DNA from: JAWLCG01 sp041687295
GTDB lineage: Bacteria; Planctomycetota; Phycisphaerae; SM23-33; FEN-1343
Direction: 5' to 3'
DNA length: 24,150 bases
Assembly (NCBI GenBank): GCA_041687295.1
Contig: JAWLCG010000026.1
Span: forward strand, 1-24,150
Part shown: positions 14,580-23,617 of the stretch, piece by piece
Layout of the letters: the number at the start of each line of letters is the position of its first letter
How positions within the stretch are numbered: position 1 is the first letter of the stretch
The notes under the pieces: generated by a model
Seen by the model: only the letters and a program-made list of their open reading frames with translations
Database searches by the model: none
What the model was told of the DNA's origin: nothing
Program-made: the position numbers and the translations under genes

Positions 14580-15398
14580 ATGCAGGCGGAAGAGTTATTG
14601 CGGCAAGGGCGATTGGAGGATGCCCTGGCCGACCTGGAGGCGCGGGTCCGACAGGACCCGAGCCACCTGGCCGGGCGGGTGTTCCTTTTCCAGCTGATGT
14701 GCGTGCTGGGCCAGTGGGCCCGCGCGTCGACGCAGCTGGGCGCGCTGCAGCGGATGGACCCGCAGCTCGGGCCGTTGGCGCAGGGCTACCTGTCGGCCCT
14801 GGCGTGCGAGCGGCAGCGGGCCGAGGTCTTCGCCGGGCGCCAGCGGCCGACGGTGCTGGGCGAACCGCCGGTCTGGCTGGCCGAGCTGATCCAGGCCCTG
14901 CAGCTCGAGGCCCAGGGCCAGGCCGCACCGGCCGAGGCGATGCGGGCGCGGGCCTTCGAGGCCGCCCCGGCCACCCCCGGGCAGCTGGACGGCCAACTGT
15001 TCGAATGGCTCGCCGACGCCGATGATCGGCTCGGCCCGGTGCTGGAGGCCTTCGTCCAGGGGCGCTACTACTGGATACCGATGGCCCGCGTCCGAACGCT
15101 CCGACTGGAGCGGCCCGGGGACCTGCGCGACCTGGTCTGGCTGCCGGCGACCTTCGTCTGGACCAACGGCGGCGAGGCCGGCGGGCTGATCCCCGTGCGC
15201 TACCCCGGCACCGAACTGGCCCAGGACGGCCTGCTGCGCCTGGGCCGGCGCACCGAGTGGACGGACGGCTCGGCCAGCCCGTCCCGGCCGGTGGGTCAGC
15301 GGGTGTTCGTGACGGACGCCGCCGAGCACGCCCTGCTGGACGTCCGCCAGATCGACTTGAGCGGCTGTGACGAGAACGCGGGGGACGCCGATGGCTGA
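14580..15398 (+). CDS. tagJ: T6SS accessory protein TagJ (ImpE/HsiE family)
   Basis: Cytoplasmic accessory protein that in Pseudomonas aeruginosa (HsiE1) binds the TssB N-terminus and ClpV, and marks one class of T6SS. It is 272 aa. The N-terminal half is helical and TPR-like: EELLRQGRLEDALADLEARVRQDP, HLAGRVFLFQLMCVLGQW, then RASTQLGALQRMDP. The C-terminal half carries the ImpE-typical YYWIPMARVRTLRLERP, LRDLVWLPATFVWTNGGEAGG and LIPVRYPGTE. ATG 14580 has only a weak GGGG upstream. It sits between hcp and tssE and overlaps tssE by 8 bp. Its presence predicts matching features in TssB, TssC and ClpV of this system. Confidence 0.93.
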   Translation: MQAEELLRQGRLEDALADLEARVRQDPSHLAGRVFLFQLMCVLGQWARASTQLGALQRMDPQLGPLAQGYLSALACERQRAEVFAGRQRPTVLGEPPVWLAELIQALQLEAQGQAAPAEAMRARAFEAAPATPGQLDGQLFEWLADADDRLGPVLEAFVQGRYYWIPMARVRTLRLERPGDLRDLVWLPATFVWTNGGEAGGLIPVRYPGTELAQDGLLRLGRRTEWTDGSASPSRPVGQRVFVTDAAEHALLDVRQIDLSGCDENAGDADG

Positions 15399-15894
15399 GC
15401 TCCCGCCGTCAGACCGGCTCCAGCCCTGCCTGCTGGACAGGCTGACGGACGATGCGCCCGCCGGCAGGGCTCAGGGCCGAGACGGGCGGGTCGTCTCGGC
15501 CAGCCGATACCGCCAGAGCGTCCGCGAGCACATCCAGTGGCTGCTCAACACCAGCCGAACGATGGACGCCGAGCACGTCGAGGCCTTCCCGCTCGCCGCC
15601 CGGTCGGTGCTCAACTTCGGCCTGCCGGACCTGTGCGGCATGGTGCACTCGCAGGTGAACCTGGCCGACCTGCGGGGCCACATCGTCCAGGCCCTGCTCG
15701 CCTTCGAGCCGCGGATCGACCCGGCCAGCCTGGCCGTCGAGGTCGTCGAGGGCTCGGCTGAGTCGCCCAACGCGGTGACCTTCGAGATCCGCGGGCAGCT
15801 GTGGGCGAACCCGGCCCCGGAGTTCCTGTGCATCGAGACGCGGATCGACCTGGAGACCGGGCGCTGCAGCCTGGGGGAGGGCGGCCATGGATAG
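15391..15894 (+). CDS. tssE: T6SS baseplate protein TssE (gp25-like)
   Basis: Small baseplate subunit related to phage T4 gp25, thought to initiate sheath polymerisation. It is 167 aa from ATG 15391, which gives the usual opening MAELPPSDRLQPCLLDRLTDD; a GTG at 15367 would add eight unlikely residues. ASRYRQSVREHIQWLLNT and SVLNFGLPDLCGMV are characteristic. The invariant gp25 EPR motif is present as FEPRID with Glu106-Pro107-Arg108. The C-terminal strands continue through EIRGQLWANPAPEFLCIET. It overlaps both tagJ and tssF by 8 bp. Confidence 0.94.
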   Translation: MAELPPSDRLQPCLLDRLTDDAPAGRAQGRDGRVVSASRYRQSVREHIQWLLNTSRTMDAEHVEAFPLAARSVLNFGLPDLCGMVHSQVNLADLRGHIVQALLAFEPRIDPASLAVEVVEGSAESPNAVTFEIRGQLWANPAPEFLCIETRIDLETGRCSLGEGGHG

Positions 15895-17752
15895 GCGCCT
15901 CTACCCCTACTACGAGCGCGAGCTGCAGCACATCCGCGAGTCGGCCGAGGAGTTCGCCCGCGAGTACCCCAGCGCCGCCAGCCGGCTGGGCCTGGAGAGC
16001 TTCGAGGTGCAGGACCCGTACGTCGAGCGGCTGCTGGAGGGCTTCGCCTTCCTGACGGCCCGGGTGCAGCTGAAGCTCGACGCGGAGTTTCCGCGGGTAA
16101 CGGAGTTCCTGCTGGACACGGTCCAGCCGCACTACCTGGCGCCGATTCCGTCGATGACGGTCGTGCAGTGCCAGCTGGCACCGGACAACCCCGTGGGGCC
16201 CGAGGGCTTCGTCCTGCCGGCCCGGACGCTGCTGCGGAGTGAGCCGGTGGGCCCGCAGCACACGCGGTGCGAGTTCCGCACGGGCCAGCCGGTGACGCTC
16301 TGGCCGCTGCGGATCACGGAGGCGGCGTACTACTCGCGGGACTACGCCGCGCTGAGGCTGCCGGCGGGCCTGGGCACGCGGGCGGCCATCCGCATCCGGC
16401 TGGCGACGGCGGGCGGCGTGCCCTTCTCGCAGCTGGGGCTGGACCGGCTGGCGCTGTTCCTGCATGGGCCCGACAGCCTGCCGGTGCGCCTCTACGAGAA
16501 CCTGCTCGCGCGGGGGCGGGGGCTGGTCCTTCGGCCCGGCCTGGCGAACCCGCCGTGGCAGCAGGTGGTGGAGGCCCCGGCCATCCGCCGCATGGGCCTG
16601 ACCGCCGACGAGGCCCTGCTGCCCTTCGACGCGCGGAGCTTCCAGGGCTATCGGCTGCTGGAGGAGTACTTCGCCTTCCCCCAGCGGTTCCTGTTCGTCG
16701 AGCTGCAGGGCCTGGCCGAGGGCGTCGGGCGGTGCACGGGCGAGGCGCTGGACCTGATCATCCCCCTGGCCGAGGCCGACCCGGCCCTGGAGGGCAACGT
16801 CTCGGCCGGCAGCTTTCGGCTGTTCTGCACGCCGGCGGTGAACCTCTTCCACCGCTCGGCCGAGCGGATCGCATTGAGCGACCGGGCGTGGGAGTTCCCC
16901 ATCGTGGTCGACCGCACGCGCCCGCTGGACTTCGAGGTCTACCGCGTGCAGGAGGTTACCGGGTACGGCTCGCGGCCCGACCAGCGGCAGCGCTTCGGGC
17001 CCTTCTACCAGGCCAGCGACCTGGAGCCCGACGGCGGGGGGGCGTACTTCGCCGTCCACCGGGTGGAGCGGGCCCTGACCGAGCGGGAGCGCAACCCCCG
17101 CATCGGCCTGCGCAACGGGTCGGGCTACGCCGGCAGCGACGTGTACCTCTCGCTGGTCGACGCCCGGTCGGCGCCGTACCGCTCCGATCTGCGGCAGCTG
17201 GGAGTGGAGTGCCTGTGCACCAACCGCGACCTGCCGCTGCTGATGCCCAACCGGTTCACGCTGGAGGTCAGTGCCCCGGCCGTGAAGGACGTGGTCTGGC
17301 TGACCCAGCCCACGGCCCCGCGCAACAGCCGGGCGATCGGCGAGGCCGCCTGGCGGACGATCAGCCACCTGGGGCTCAACTACACGTCCCTGGCCGAGGC
17401 CGGCGAGGCCGGCGCCGAGCCGCTGCGCGACCTGCTGCGGCTATACGCCGACGGTTCCGACCCGGCCAGCCGGCGGCAGATCGAAGGCGTGCGGGGCCTG
17501 ACGACGCGGTCGATGACGGCCCGCGTGGGCCAGGGCGGCCCGGCCGCCTTCGCGCGGGGGCTGGAGGTGGAGCTGCTGATCGACGAGGAGGCCTTCGAGG
17601 GCCTGGGCTGTTTCCTGTTGGGGTCGGTGCTGGAGGAGTTCTTCGCGCGGTACGTGTCGTTGAACGCGTTCACGCAGACGGTGGTGCGCAGCACGAGTCG
17701 AGGAGAGCTGGTGCGATGGCCGGCGAGGCTGGGACAACGACCGATTCTCTGA
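15887..17752 (+). CDS. tssF: T6SS baseplate protein TssF (ImpG/VasA)
   Basis: Large wedge subunit of the T6SS baseplate that works with TssG (two TssF per TssG in known structures). It is 621 aa, standard for the family. The N-terminus is highly typical: MDRRLYPYYERELQHIRESA, EFAREYPSAASRLGL, DPYVERLLEGFAFLTARVQLKLD, then FPRVTEFLLDTVQPHYLAPIPS. Later family stretches include FEVYRVQEVTGY, FYQASDLEPDGG, NRDLPLLMPN and a C-terminal LEVELLIDEEAFEGLGCFLLG with FFARYVSLNAFTQ. GGGGGAGG lies just before the ATG. It overlaps tssE by 8 bp and tssG by 37 bp. Confidence 0.96.
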   Translation: MDRRLYPYYERELQHIRESAEEFAREYPSAASRLGLESFEVQDPYVERLLEGFAFLTARVQLKLDAEFPRVTEFLLDTVQPHYLAPIPSMTVVQCQLAPDNPVGPEGFVLPARTLLRSEPVGPQHTRCEFRTGQPVTLWPLRITEAAYYSRDYAALRLPAGLGTRAAIRIRLATAGGVPFSQLGLDRLALFLHGPDSLPVRLYENLLARGRGLVLRPGLANPPWQQVVEAPAIRRMGLTADEALLPFDARSFQGYRLLEEYFAFPQRFLFVELQGLAEGVGRCTGEALDLIIPLAEADPALEGNVSAGSFRLFCTPAVNLFHRSAERIALSDRAWEFPIVVDRTRPLDFEVYRVQEVTGYGSRPDQRQRFGPFYQASDLEPDGGGAYFAVHRVERALTERERNPRIGLRNGSGYAGSDVYLSLVDARSAPYRSDLRQLGVECLCTNRDLPLLMPNRFTLEVSAPAVKDVVWLTQPTAPRNSRAIGEAAWRTISHLGLNYTSLAEAGEAGAEPLRDLLRLYADGSDPASRRQIEGVRGLTTRSMTARVGQGGPAAFARGLEVELLIDEEAFEGLGCFLLGSVLEEFFARYVSLNAFTQTVVRSTSRGELVRWPARLGQRPIL

Positions 17753-18735
17753 TGGGCCGCCTGGCGCGGCAGCCTGGAGCGTTCGACTTCTTTGCCGTCG
17801 TGCGCCGGCTGGGCTGTCTGCACGCCTCGCAGCCGCCGACGGGCCAGGCCCGCCACCTCGTCGACGAGCCGGTGCGGTTCGGCCAGCAGGCGTCGCTGGC
17901 GTTCGCAGCGCGGTCGATCGCGTCGTTCCTGCCGCCCGCCGAGGGACGACCCGCCCGCATGCGGGTGTACTTCCAGGGCCTGCTGGGCCCCAACGGGCCG
18001 ATGCCGCTCTACCTGACCGAGCACGTCTGCCGCCGAGAGCAGCTCGAGCACGACCCGACGCTGGGCCGCTTCCTGGACGTGTTCCACCACCGGGCGCTGT
18101 CGCTGTTCTACCGCGCGTGGGCGAGTTGCCAGCCCGCGGTGAGCTTCGATCGCCCGCAGACGGATCGGCTGTCGGTCTACGTCGCCAGCCTGATCGGCAT
18201 GGGCATGTCCTCGCACTGCGAGCGCGACGAGGTGCCCGACGTGGCCAAGCTCTACTACGCCGGGCGCCTGGCCAGCCCGACCCGCTCGGCCGACGGGCTC
18301 GAGGCGGTCCTGGCCGACTACTTCGACGTGCCGGTCCGCGTGGAGCCCTTCGTCGGCGAGTGGGTGGACGTGCCGCCGGCGGACCGCTGCCGGCTGGGCC
18401 AGTCGCGCGCCACCGGCCTGCTGGGCCGAAACGCCGTCGTGGGCAGCCGACTGTGGGACTGCCAGCGGCGGTTCCGGCTGCACGTGGGGCCGGTTCGGCT
18501 GGCGCAGTACGAGCGGCTGTTACCGGGCGGGGCCACGTTCCGCCGGCTGGCGGCGTGGGTGAGGCTGTATGTGGGCGGGGAGCTGAACTGGGACCTGCAG
18601 CTGAGCCTGCAGGCCCGGGAGGTGCCGCCGGTGCGCCTCGGGCAGTCGGGCCGGCTGGGGTGGACCAGCTGGCTGCGGAGCCGGCCCTGCGAACGGGACC
18701 GGGACGACCTGGTGCTGCAGCCGCCGGCTGCATAG
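17716..18735 (+). CDS. tssG: T6SS baseplate protein TssG (ImpH/VasB)
   Basis: Baseplate wedge partner of TssF. It is 339 aa from ATG 17716, which has AGGAGAG about 9-10 nt upstream and lies within the end of tssF. Conserved parts are LMGRLARQPGAFDFFAVVRRLGCLH (about residues 14-38, given in full only as a family landmark in short pieces: GRLARQPGAFDFF, VVRRLG), VRFGQQASLAF, the YFQGLLGPNGPMPLYLTEH segment, and FHHRALSLFYRAW. The C-terminal GGATFRRLAAWVRLYVG and LNWDLQLSLQAREVP are typical. The same frame stays open for more than 1400 bp upstream inside tssF, but that part has a shadow-type composition and no TssG similarity. Confidence 0.95.
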   Translation: MAGEAGTTTDSLMGRLARQPGAFDFFAVVRRLGCLHASQPPTGQARHLVDEPVRFGQQASLAFAARSIASFLPPAEGRPARMRVYFQGLLGPNGPMPLYLTEHVCRREQLEHDPTLGRFLDVFHHRALSLFYRAWASCQPAVSFDRPQTDRLSVYVASLIGMGMSSHCERDEVPDVAKLYYAGRLASPTRSADGLEAVLADYFDVPVRVEPFVGEWVDVPPADRCRLGQSRATGLLGRNAVVGSRLWDCQRRFRLHVGPVRLAQYERLLPGGATFRRLAAWVRLYVGGELNWDLQLSLQAREVPPVRLGQSGRLGWTSWLRSRPCERDRDDLVLQPPAA

Positions 18736-18764
18736 GGCGGCGGGCGCGGATTGCGGAGACGACC

Positions 18765-21512
18765 ATGGCGGAAATCAGTCGACTGGCACTGTTCGGCAAG
18801 CTCAACCCCATCGCCTACAAGGCCCTGGAGAGCGCGACGGTGTTCTGCAAGCTGCGGGGCAACCCTTACGTCGAGGTCGCCCACTGGGTCCACCAGGTGC
18901 TCCAGCTGGCCGACTCGGACCTGCACCGCATCGTGCGCCACTTCGGGATGGACCCGTCGCGCCTGGCGGCGGACCTGACGGCGGCGCTGGACGGCCTGCC
19001 CCGAGGCTCGACGGCGGTGTCGGACCTGTCGGGCCATCTCGAGGAGATGGTCGAGCGGGCGTGGGTGTACGGCTCGCTGCTGTTCGGCGACGCCCAGATC
19101 CGGACCGGCTACCTGGTGGTGGGGGCCCTGAAGACGGCGGGCCTCAAGCATATCCTGCTGAACCTCTCGGGGCAGTTCGCCAAGGTATCGCTGGAGACGC
19201 TGACCGACCGCTTCGACGACGTGGTGGCCGGCTCGCCCGAGCAGGGCCAGGCCGCCCGCGACGGCTCGGCCCCGGCCCGCGGGGCCGACGGCGAGCCCGC
19301 CCCGGCCGTCATGGGCAGGCAGGAGGCCCTGGGGCGCTTCTGCCAGGACCTCACCGCCCGCGCCCGCGAGGGCAGCATGGACCCCGTGCTGGGCCGGGAC
19401 GTCGAGATCCGCCAGATCGTCGACATCCTGCTCCGCCGGCGGCAGAACAACCCCATCCTCACCGGCGAGGCCGGCGTGGGCAAGACGGCCGTCGTGGAGG
19501 GCCTGGCCCAGCGGATCGCGGCCGAGGACGTGCCGCCGCCGCTGCGGGGCGTTCGGCTGCTGATGCTGGACCTGGGCCTGCTGCAGGCCGGCGCGAGCGT
19601 CAAGGGCGAGTTCGAGAGCCGCCTGCGCCAGGTGATCGACGAGGTGAAGGCCTCGCCCGAGCCGATCATCCTGTTCATCGACGAGGCGCACACGCTGATC
19701 GGCGCCGGCGGCCCGGCCGGCCAGGGCGACGCGGCCAACCTGCTCAAGCCCGCCCTGGCCCGGGGCGAGTTGCGGACGATCGCCGCCACCACCTGGGCCG
19801 AGTACAAGAAGTACTTCGAGAAGGACGCCGCCCTGACCCGGCGGTTCCAGGTCGTCAAGGTGGACGAGCCGAGCGAGGAGCTGGCCCTGCGGATGATCCG
19901 CGGCCTGGCCAGCCGGCTGGAGGGCCATCACCGCGTGGCGATCCTGGACGAGGCCCTGTCGGCGGCGGTGAGGCTCTCGCACCGGTACATCCCGTCGCGC
20001 CAGCTGCCGGACAAGGCCGTCAGCCTGCTGGACACGGCCTGCTCGCGGGTGGCCATGAGCCAGCACGCCGTGCCGGCCGAGGTCGAGGACGCCCGCCGGC
20101 GGATCGAGGCGCTGGAAGTCGAGCAGGGCATCCTGGCCCATGAGCAGGCGGTGGGCCTGGTGCACGGGCCAAGGATGGCGGAGATCGAGGCGGCCTTGCA
20201 GGTGCAGCGCGACCGCCTGGCCGCCCTGCAGGAACGATGGGACCGCGAGCAGGCCCTGGTGAGCGAGATCCTGACCGTGCGTGCCCGCCTGCGCGAGGAC
20301 GGGCAGGTCGAGGCGCTCGACGCCGCCACCATCCAGGCCGAGGCGCCGCCGGCCGTCGCGGGGAATGGGCAGGAGGCCCAGGGCGCCTCGACGGCCCTGG
20401 CCGAGCCGCTCGGCGGCGACGGGGCCGGCGACGACCTGGAACGGCTCCAGGCCCTGCAGGCCGAGCTGTCGGCGGCCCAGGGCGAGAGCCCGCTGGTGCT
20501 GCCCTGCGTGGACGAGCAGGCCGTCGCAGCCGTCGTGGCCGACTGGACGGGCATCCCGGTTGGGCGGATGGTCAAGAACGAGATCCAGGCGGTCCTCACG
20601 CTGGGCGACACGCTGGAGCGGCGGATCCTGGGCCAGCGGCACGCCCTGGAGGTGATCGCCCGGCGCATCCAGACCAGCCGCGCCGGCCTGGACAACCCCG
20701 CCCGGCCCATCGGCGTGTTCCTGCTGGCCGGGCCCAGCGGCGTGGGCAAGACCGAGACCGCCCTGGCCCTGGCCGAGGCCCTCTACGGCGGCGAGCAGAA
20801 CCTCATCACGATCAACATGAGCGAGTTCCAGGAGGCCCACACCGTCTCGACGCTCAAGGGCGCCCCGCCCGGATACGTCGGCTACGGCGAGGGCGGCGTG
20901 CTCACCGAGGCCGTCCGTCGCCGGCCCTACAGCGTGGTGCTGCTCGACGAGGTCGAGAAGGCCCACCGCGACGTGCACGAGATCTTCTTCCAGGTCTTCG
21001 ACAAGGGCTGGATGGAGGACGGCGAGGGCCGACTGATCGACTTCAAGAACACCGTCATCCTGCTGACCACCAACGTCGGCAGCGAGGTGCTGATGAGCCT
21101 GTTCGAGGACCCCGCCCTGGCGCCGGACGCCGAGGGGGCCGCCAAGGCCCTTCGCGGGCCGATGCTGGGGACCTTCCCGGCCGCGTTCCTCGGTCGGCTC
21201 ACCGTCGTGCCGTACTTCCCCATCGGCACCGACGTGCTGCGGCAGATCATTCAGCTGCAGCTGGGGCGCGTCGCCCGACGGCTGGAGCAGGGCCAGCAGA
21301 TCGCCCTGCGCTACGACGAGGCCCTCGTCGAGCAGATCGCCGGCCGATGCAGCGACGTCGAGAGCGGCGCCCGCGTGGTCGACTCGATCATCACCCACAC
21401 GCTGCTGCCGCAGATCAGCCAGGAGTTCCTCACGCGGCTGATGCAGGGCGAGCCGATCGCCGAGGTCCGCATTGGCGTGCAGGACGGGGGGTTCACCTTC
21501 GCGTTCCATTAG
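18765..21512 (+). CDS. clpV: T6SS sheath-recycling AAA+ ATPase TssH (ClpV)
   Basis: Hexameric unfoldase that disassembles contracted sheaths. It is 915 aa, slightly longer than usual. The N-domain (about 1-150) opens SRLALFGKLNPIAYKALESA. After a Gly/Ala-rich linker (about 165-190) comes the first AAA+ module: Walker A GEAGVGKT at 234-241 and Walker B LFIDEAH with Asp306-Glu307. A coiled-coil middle region follows at about 440-520. Next is an Ala/Gly-rich, probably disordered insert (about 520-580), then the second AAA+ module with Walker A GPSGVGKT at 656-663, the pore-type GYVGYGEGG and Walker B VLLDEVEKA with Asp728-Glu729. The start at 18765 has GGAG 6 nt upstream. Both ATP sites look intact. 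The N-domain, clustering with tssB/C and the presence of tagJ separate it from housekeeping ClpB. Confidence 0.96.
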   Translation: MAEISRLALFGKLNPIAYKALESATVFCKLRGNPYVEVAHWVHQVLQLADSDLHRIVRHFGMDPSRLAADLTAALDGLPRGSTAVSDLSGHLEEMVERAWVYGSLLFGDAQIRTGYLVVGALKTAGLKHILLNLSGQFAKVSLETLTDRFDDVVAGSPEQGQAARDGSAPARGADGEPAPAVMGRQEALGRFCQDLTARAREGSMDPVLGRDVEIRQIVDILLRRRQNNPILTGEAGVGKTAVVEGLAQRIAAEDVPPPLRGVRLLMLDLGLLQAGASVKGEFESRLRQVIDEVKASPEPIILFIDEAHTLIGAGGPAGQGDAANLLKPALARGELRTIAATTWAEYKKYFEKDAALTRRFQVVKVDEPSEELALRMIRGLASRLEGHHRVAILDEALSAAVRLSHRYIPSRQLPDKAVSLLDTACSRVAMSQHAVPAEVEDARRRIEALEVEQGILAHEQAVGLVHGPRMAEIEAALQVQRDRLAALQERWDREQALVSEILTVRARLREDGQVEALDAATIQAEAPPAVAGNGQEAQGASTALAEPLGGDGAGDDLERLQALQAELSAAQGESPLVLPCVDEQAVAAVVADWTGIPVGRMVKNEIQAVLTLGDTLERRILGQRHALEVIARRIQTSRAGLDNPARPIGVFLLAGPSGVGKTETALALAEALYGGEQNLITINMSEFQEAHTVSTLKGAPPGYVGYGEGGVLTEAVRRRPYSVVLLDEVEKAHRDVHEIFFQVFDKGWMEDGEGRLIDFKNTVILLTTNVGSEVLMSLFEDPALAPDAEGAAKALRGPMLGTFPAAFLGRLTVVPYFPIGTDVLRQIIQLQLGRVARRLEQGQQIALRYDEALVEQIAGRCSDVESGARVVDSIITHTLLPQISQEFLTRLMQGEPIAEVRIGVQDGGFTFAFH

Positions 21513-21533
21513 GACGCGGCGGGGAGAGTGCAC

Positions 21534-23615
21534 ATGGCACCGTTACAGGCAAATCGGCCGATGGCTGTGAGCAGCCCGCTCGGCGAGGACACGCTGCTGC
21601 TGCGGGCGATGACGCTGCGCGAGCCGCTCGGGGGGCTCTTCGAGTACGACCTGGAGCTGCTGAGTCCCGACGCGAGCATCCCCTTCGAGCAGGTCATCGG
21701 CGAGAACATGACCGTCCGCCTGCGGACCCGCCACGCCGAGCCGCGCTACTTCAACGGCTACGTCGCGCGGTTCCGCCAGACGGGCACCACCGGCAAGCTC
21801 GCCCGCTACCAGGCCGTCCTGGTGCCCTGGCTGTGGCTGCTGACGCGGACCAGCGACTGCCGCATCTACCTCGACCGCAGCGCCGTCGACATCATCCGCG
21901 ACGTGCTGGGCCGGCGGCAGTTCACCCACTTCGACGTCCGCCTGACCGCCACGCCGCCCGTCCGCGAGCAGTGCGTGCAGTACCGCGAGACCGACTTCCA
22001 GTTCATCCACCGCCTGATGGAGCAGGAGGGCATCTACTACTTCTTCGAGCACGACAACGGCCACCACCGCCTGGTGCTGGCCGACTCGCCCGGCTGCCAC
22101 TCGGCGATGCCGGGCTACGAGCAGATCCCCTACAGCCCGCCCGACGCGATGCTGCTGGGCCAGGGGGAGGTCGTCTGGGACTGGGCCGTCGAGCAGGAGA
22201 TCCAGCCGGGGGGCTTCGCCCATACCGACTACGACTTCGCGGCCCCCCGGCGGAGCCTGTCGACGGCGTCGCGCGGCACGCACCCGGCCATGCAGCCGGC
22301 GCTGGAGCTGTTCGACTACCCCGGGGGCTATCGGCTCTTCGGCGACGGCGAGCAGTACGCCCGCATCCGGGCTGAGGAGATCCAGGCCCGCAGCGAGCGG
22401 ATCACCGGCCAGACCAATGCCCGCGGCCTGGCGGCGGGGTACACCTTCCGCCTGGAGGACCCGCCCCGGCGCGACCAGGACCGCAGCTACCTGGTGACGA
22501 GCTGCGAGTACCGCATCGAGAACGACGCCTACGACGACGGCGGCACGCCCGACGCCGAGGGCCCCACCTACACCTGCCGCTTCACCGCCATCGACGCCCG
22601 CGAGCAGTACCGCCCGCCCCGCGTGACGCCCCGGCCGATCGTCCAGGGGCCCCAGACGGCCATGGTCGTCGGCCCGGCCGGCGAGGAGATCCACACCGAC
22701 GAGCACGGGCGGGTCAAGCTGCAGTTCCACTGGGACCGCCACGGCCAGGCCAACGAGAACAGCTCCTGCTGGGTCCGCGTGGGCCAGAACTCCGCAGGCC
22801 GAAACTGGGGCGCCCTGAGCCTGCCCCGCGTGGGCCAGGAGGTCATCGTCGAGTTCCTCGACGGCGACCCGGATCGGCCCATCATCACCGGGCGGGTGTA
22901 CAACGGCGACAGCCGACCGCCGTACCCGCTGCCGGCCCGCAAGACCGTCTCGACGACCAAGAGCAACTCGACCCCCGGCGGGGGCGGCTTCAACGAGATC
23001 CGCTTGGAGGACAAGAAGGGCCAGGAGCAGCTCTTCCTGCACGCCGAGCGGAACTACGACCTCCGCGTGGAGCACGACGCCAAGGACTGGGTGGGCCGGG
23101 ACCGCCACGAGCTGGTCAAGCGCGACCTCCGCGAGCAGGCCCAGGGCGACCGGCACACCACCGTCGACGGGGACTGGAACCAGAAGGTCGGCGGCACGCT
23201 GTCGCTGACGACCGGGGCAGACCTGCAGGCGAAGGTCGGGCAGCGCCACGCCCTGGAGGCGGGCCAGGAGATCCACCTCAAGGCCGGCATGAAGGTGATC
23301 CTGGAGGCGGGCACGCAGTTGACGATCAAGGCGGCGGGCGGCTTCGTGGACATCGGCCCAGCCGGCGTGACCATTCAGGGCACCATGGTGAAGATCAACA
23401 GCGGCGGGGCCGCCGGCAGCGGCTCGGGCGCCTCGCCCGACAGCCCTGCGCTGCCCCTGGCGGCCGACGACGCGGAGGCCGGCTCGGCCGATGCCCCGCC
23501 GGTAGCGCCGCCGACGCTGGGCACCCAGGCGCTGGCGTTGAAGAACGCCGCCGTCGCCGGCGTGCCGTTCTGTGCCAAGTGCGAGGCGGCCCGGCGGGCC
23601 GCGGAGGGAGGCTAG
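21534..23615 (+). CDS. vgrG: T6SS spike protein VgrG (TssI) with C-terminal CxxC tail
   Basis: Trimeric spike at the tip of the Hcp tube, 693 aa. GGGGAGAG lies 5 nt before ATG 21534; the GTG two codons earlier overlaps that site. The gp27-like part covers about residues 1-370 (REPLGGLFEYDLELLS, YRETDFQFIHRLMEQEGIYYFFEH). The gp5-like OB fold is at about 377-460 (HTDEHGRVKLQFHWDR, WVRVGQNSAGRNWGALSLPR, GQEVIVEFLDGDPDRPIITG). A repetitive beta-prism needle is at about 500-625 (VGGTLSLTTGADLQAKVG, AGMKVILEAGTQLTIKA). A 70-residue tail follows: a Pro/Ala/Ser/Asp-rich linker, then a short helix ending VPFCAKCEAA with Cys680 and Cys683. No known effector enzyme domain is fused. The DUF4123 gene 2 nt downstream suggests cargo loading onto this tail. 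Confidence 0.96.
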   Translation: MAPLQANRPMAVSSPLGEDTLLLRAMTLREPLGGLFEYDLELLSPDASIPFEQVIGENMTVRLRTRHAEPRYFNGYVARFRQTGTTGKLARYQAVLVPWLWLLTRTSDCRIYLDRSAVDIIRDVLGRRQFTHFDVRLTATPPVREQCVQYRETDFQFIHRLMEQEGIYYFFEHDNGHHRLVLADSPGCHSAMPGYEQIPYSPPDAMLLGQGEVVWDWAVEQEIQPGGFAHTDYDFAAPRRSLSTASRGTHPAMQPALELFDYPGGYRLFGDGEQYARIRAEEIQARSERITGQTNARGLAAGYTFRLEDPPRRDQDRSYLVTSCEYRIENDAYDDGGTPDAEGPTYTCRFTAIDAREQYRPPRVTPRPIVQGPQTAMVVGPAGEEIHTDEHGRVKLQFHWDRHGQANENSSCWVRVGQNSAGRNWGALSLPRVGQEVIVEFLDGDPDRPIITGRVYNGDSRPPYPLPARKTVSTTKSNSTPGGGGFNEIRLEDKKGQEQLFLHAERNYDLRVEHDAKDWVGRDRHELVKRDLREQAQGDRHTTVDGDWNQKVGGTLSLTTGADLQAKVGQRHALEAGQEIHLKAGMKVILEAGTQLTIKAAGGFVDIGPAGVTIQGTMVKINSGGAAGSGSGASPDSPALPLAADDAEAGSADAPPVAPPTLGTQALALKNAAVAGVPFCAKCEAARRAAEGG

Positions 23616-23617
23616 CC

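Noticed and set aside
16267..17715. A long N-terminal extension of tssG reaching back into tssF
   Set aside because: TssG similarity starts at about 17750, the ATG at 17716 has an AGGAGAG site, and the upstream part is a compositional shadow of tssF.
18117..18764. A long N-terminal extension of clpV into tssG
   Set aside because: ClpV similarity starts exactly at the ATG at 18765 with a GGAG site; the upstream frame is shadow sequence of tssG.
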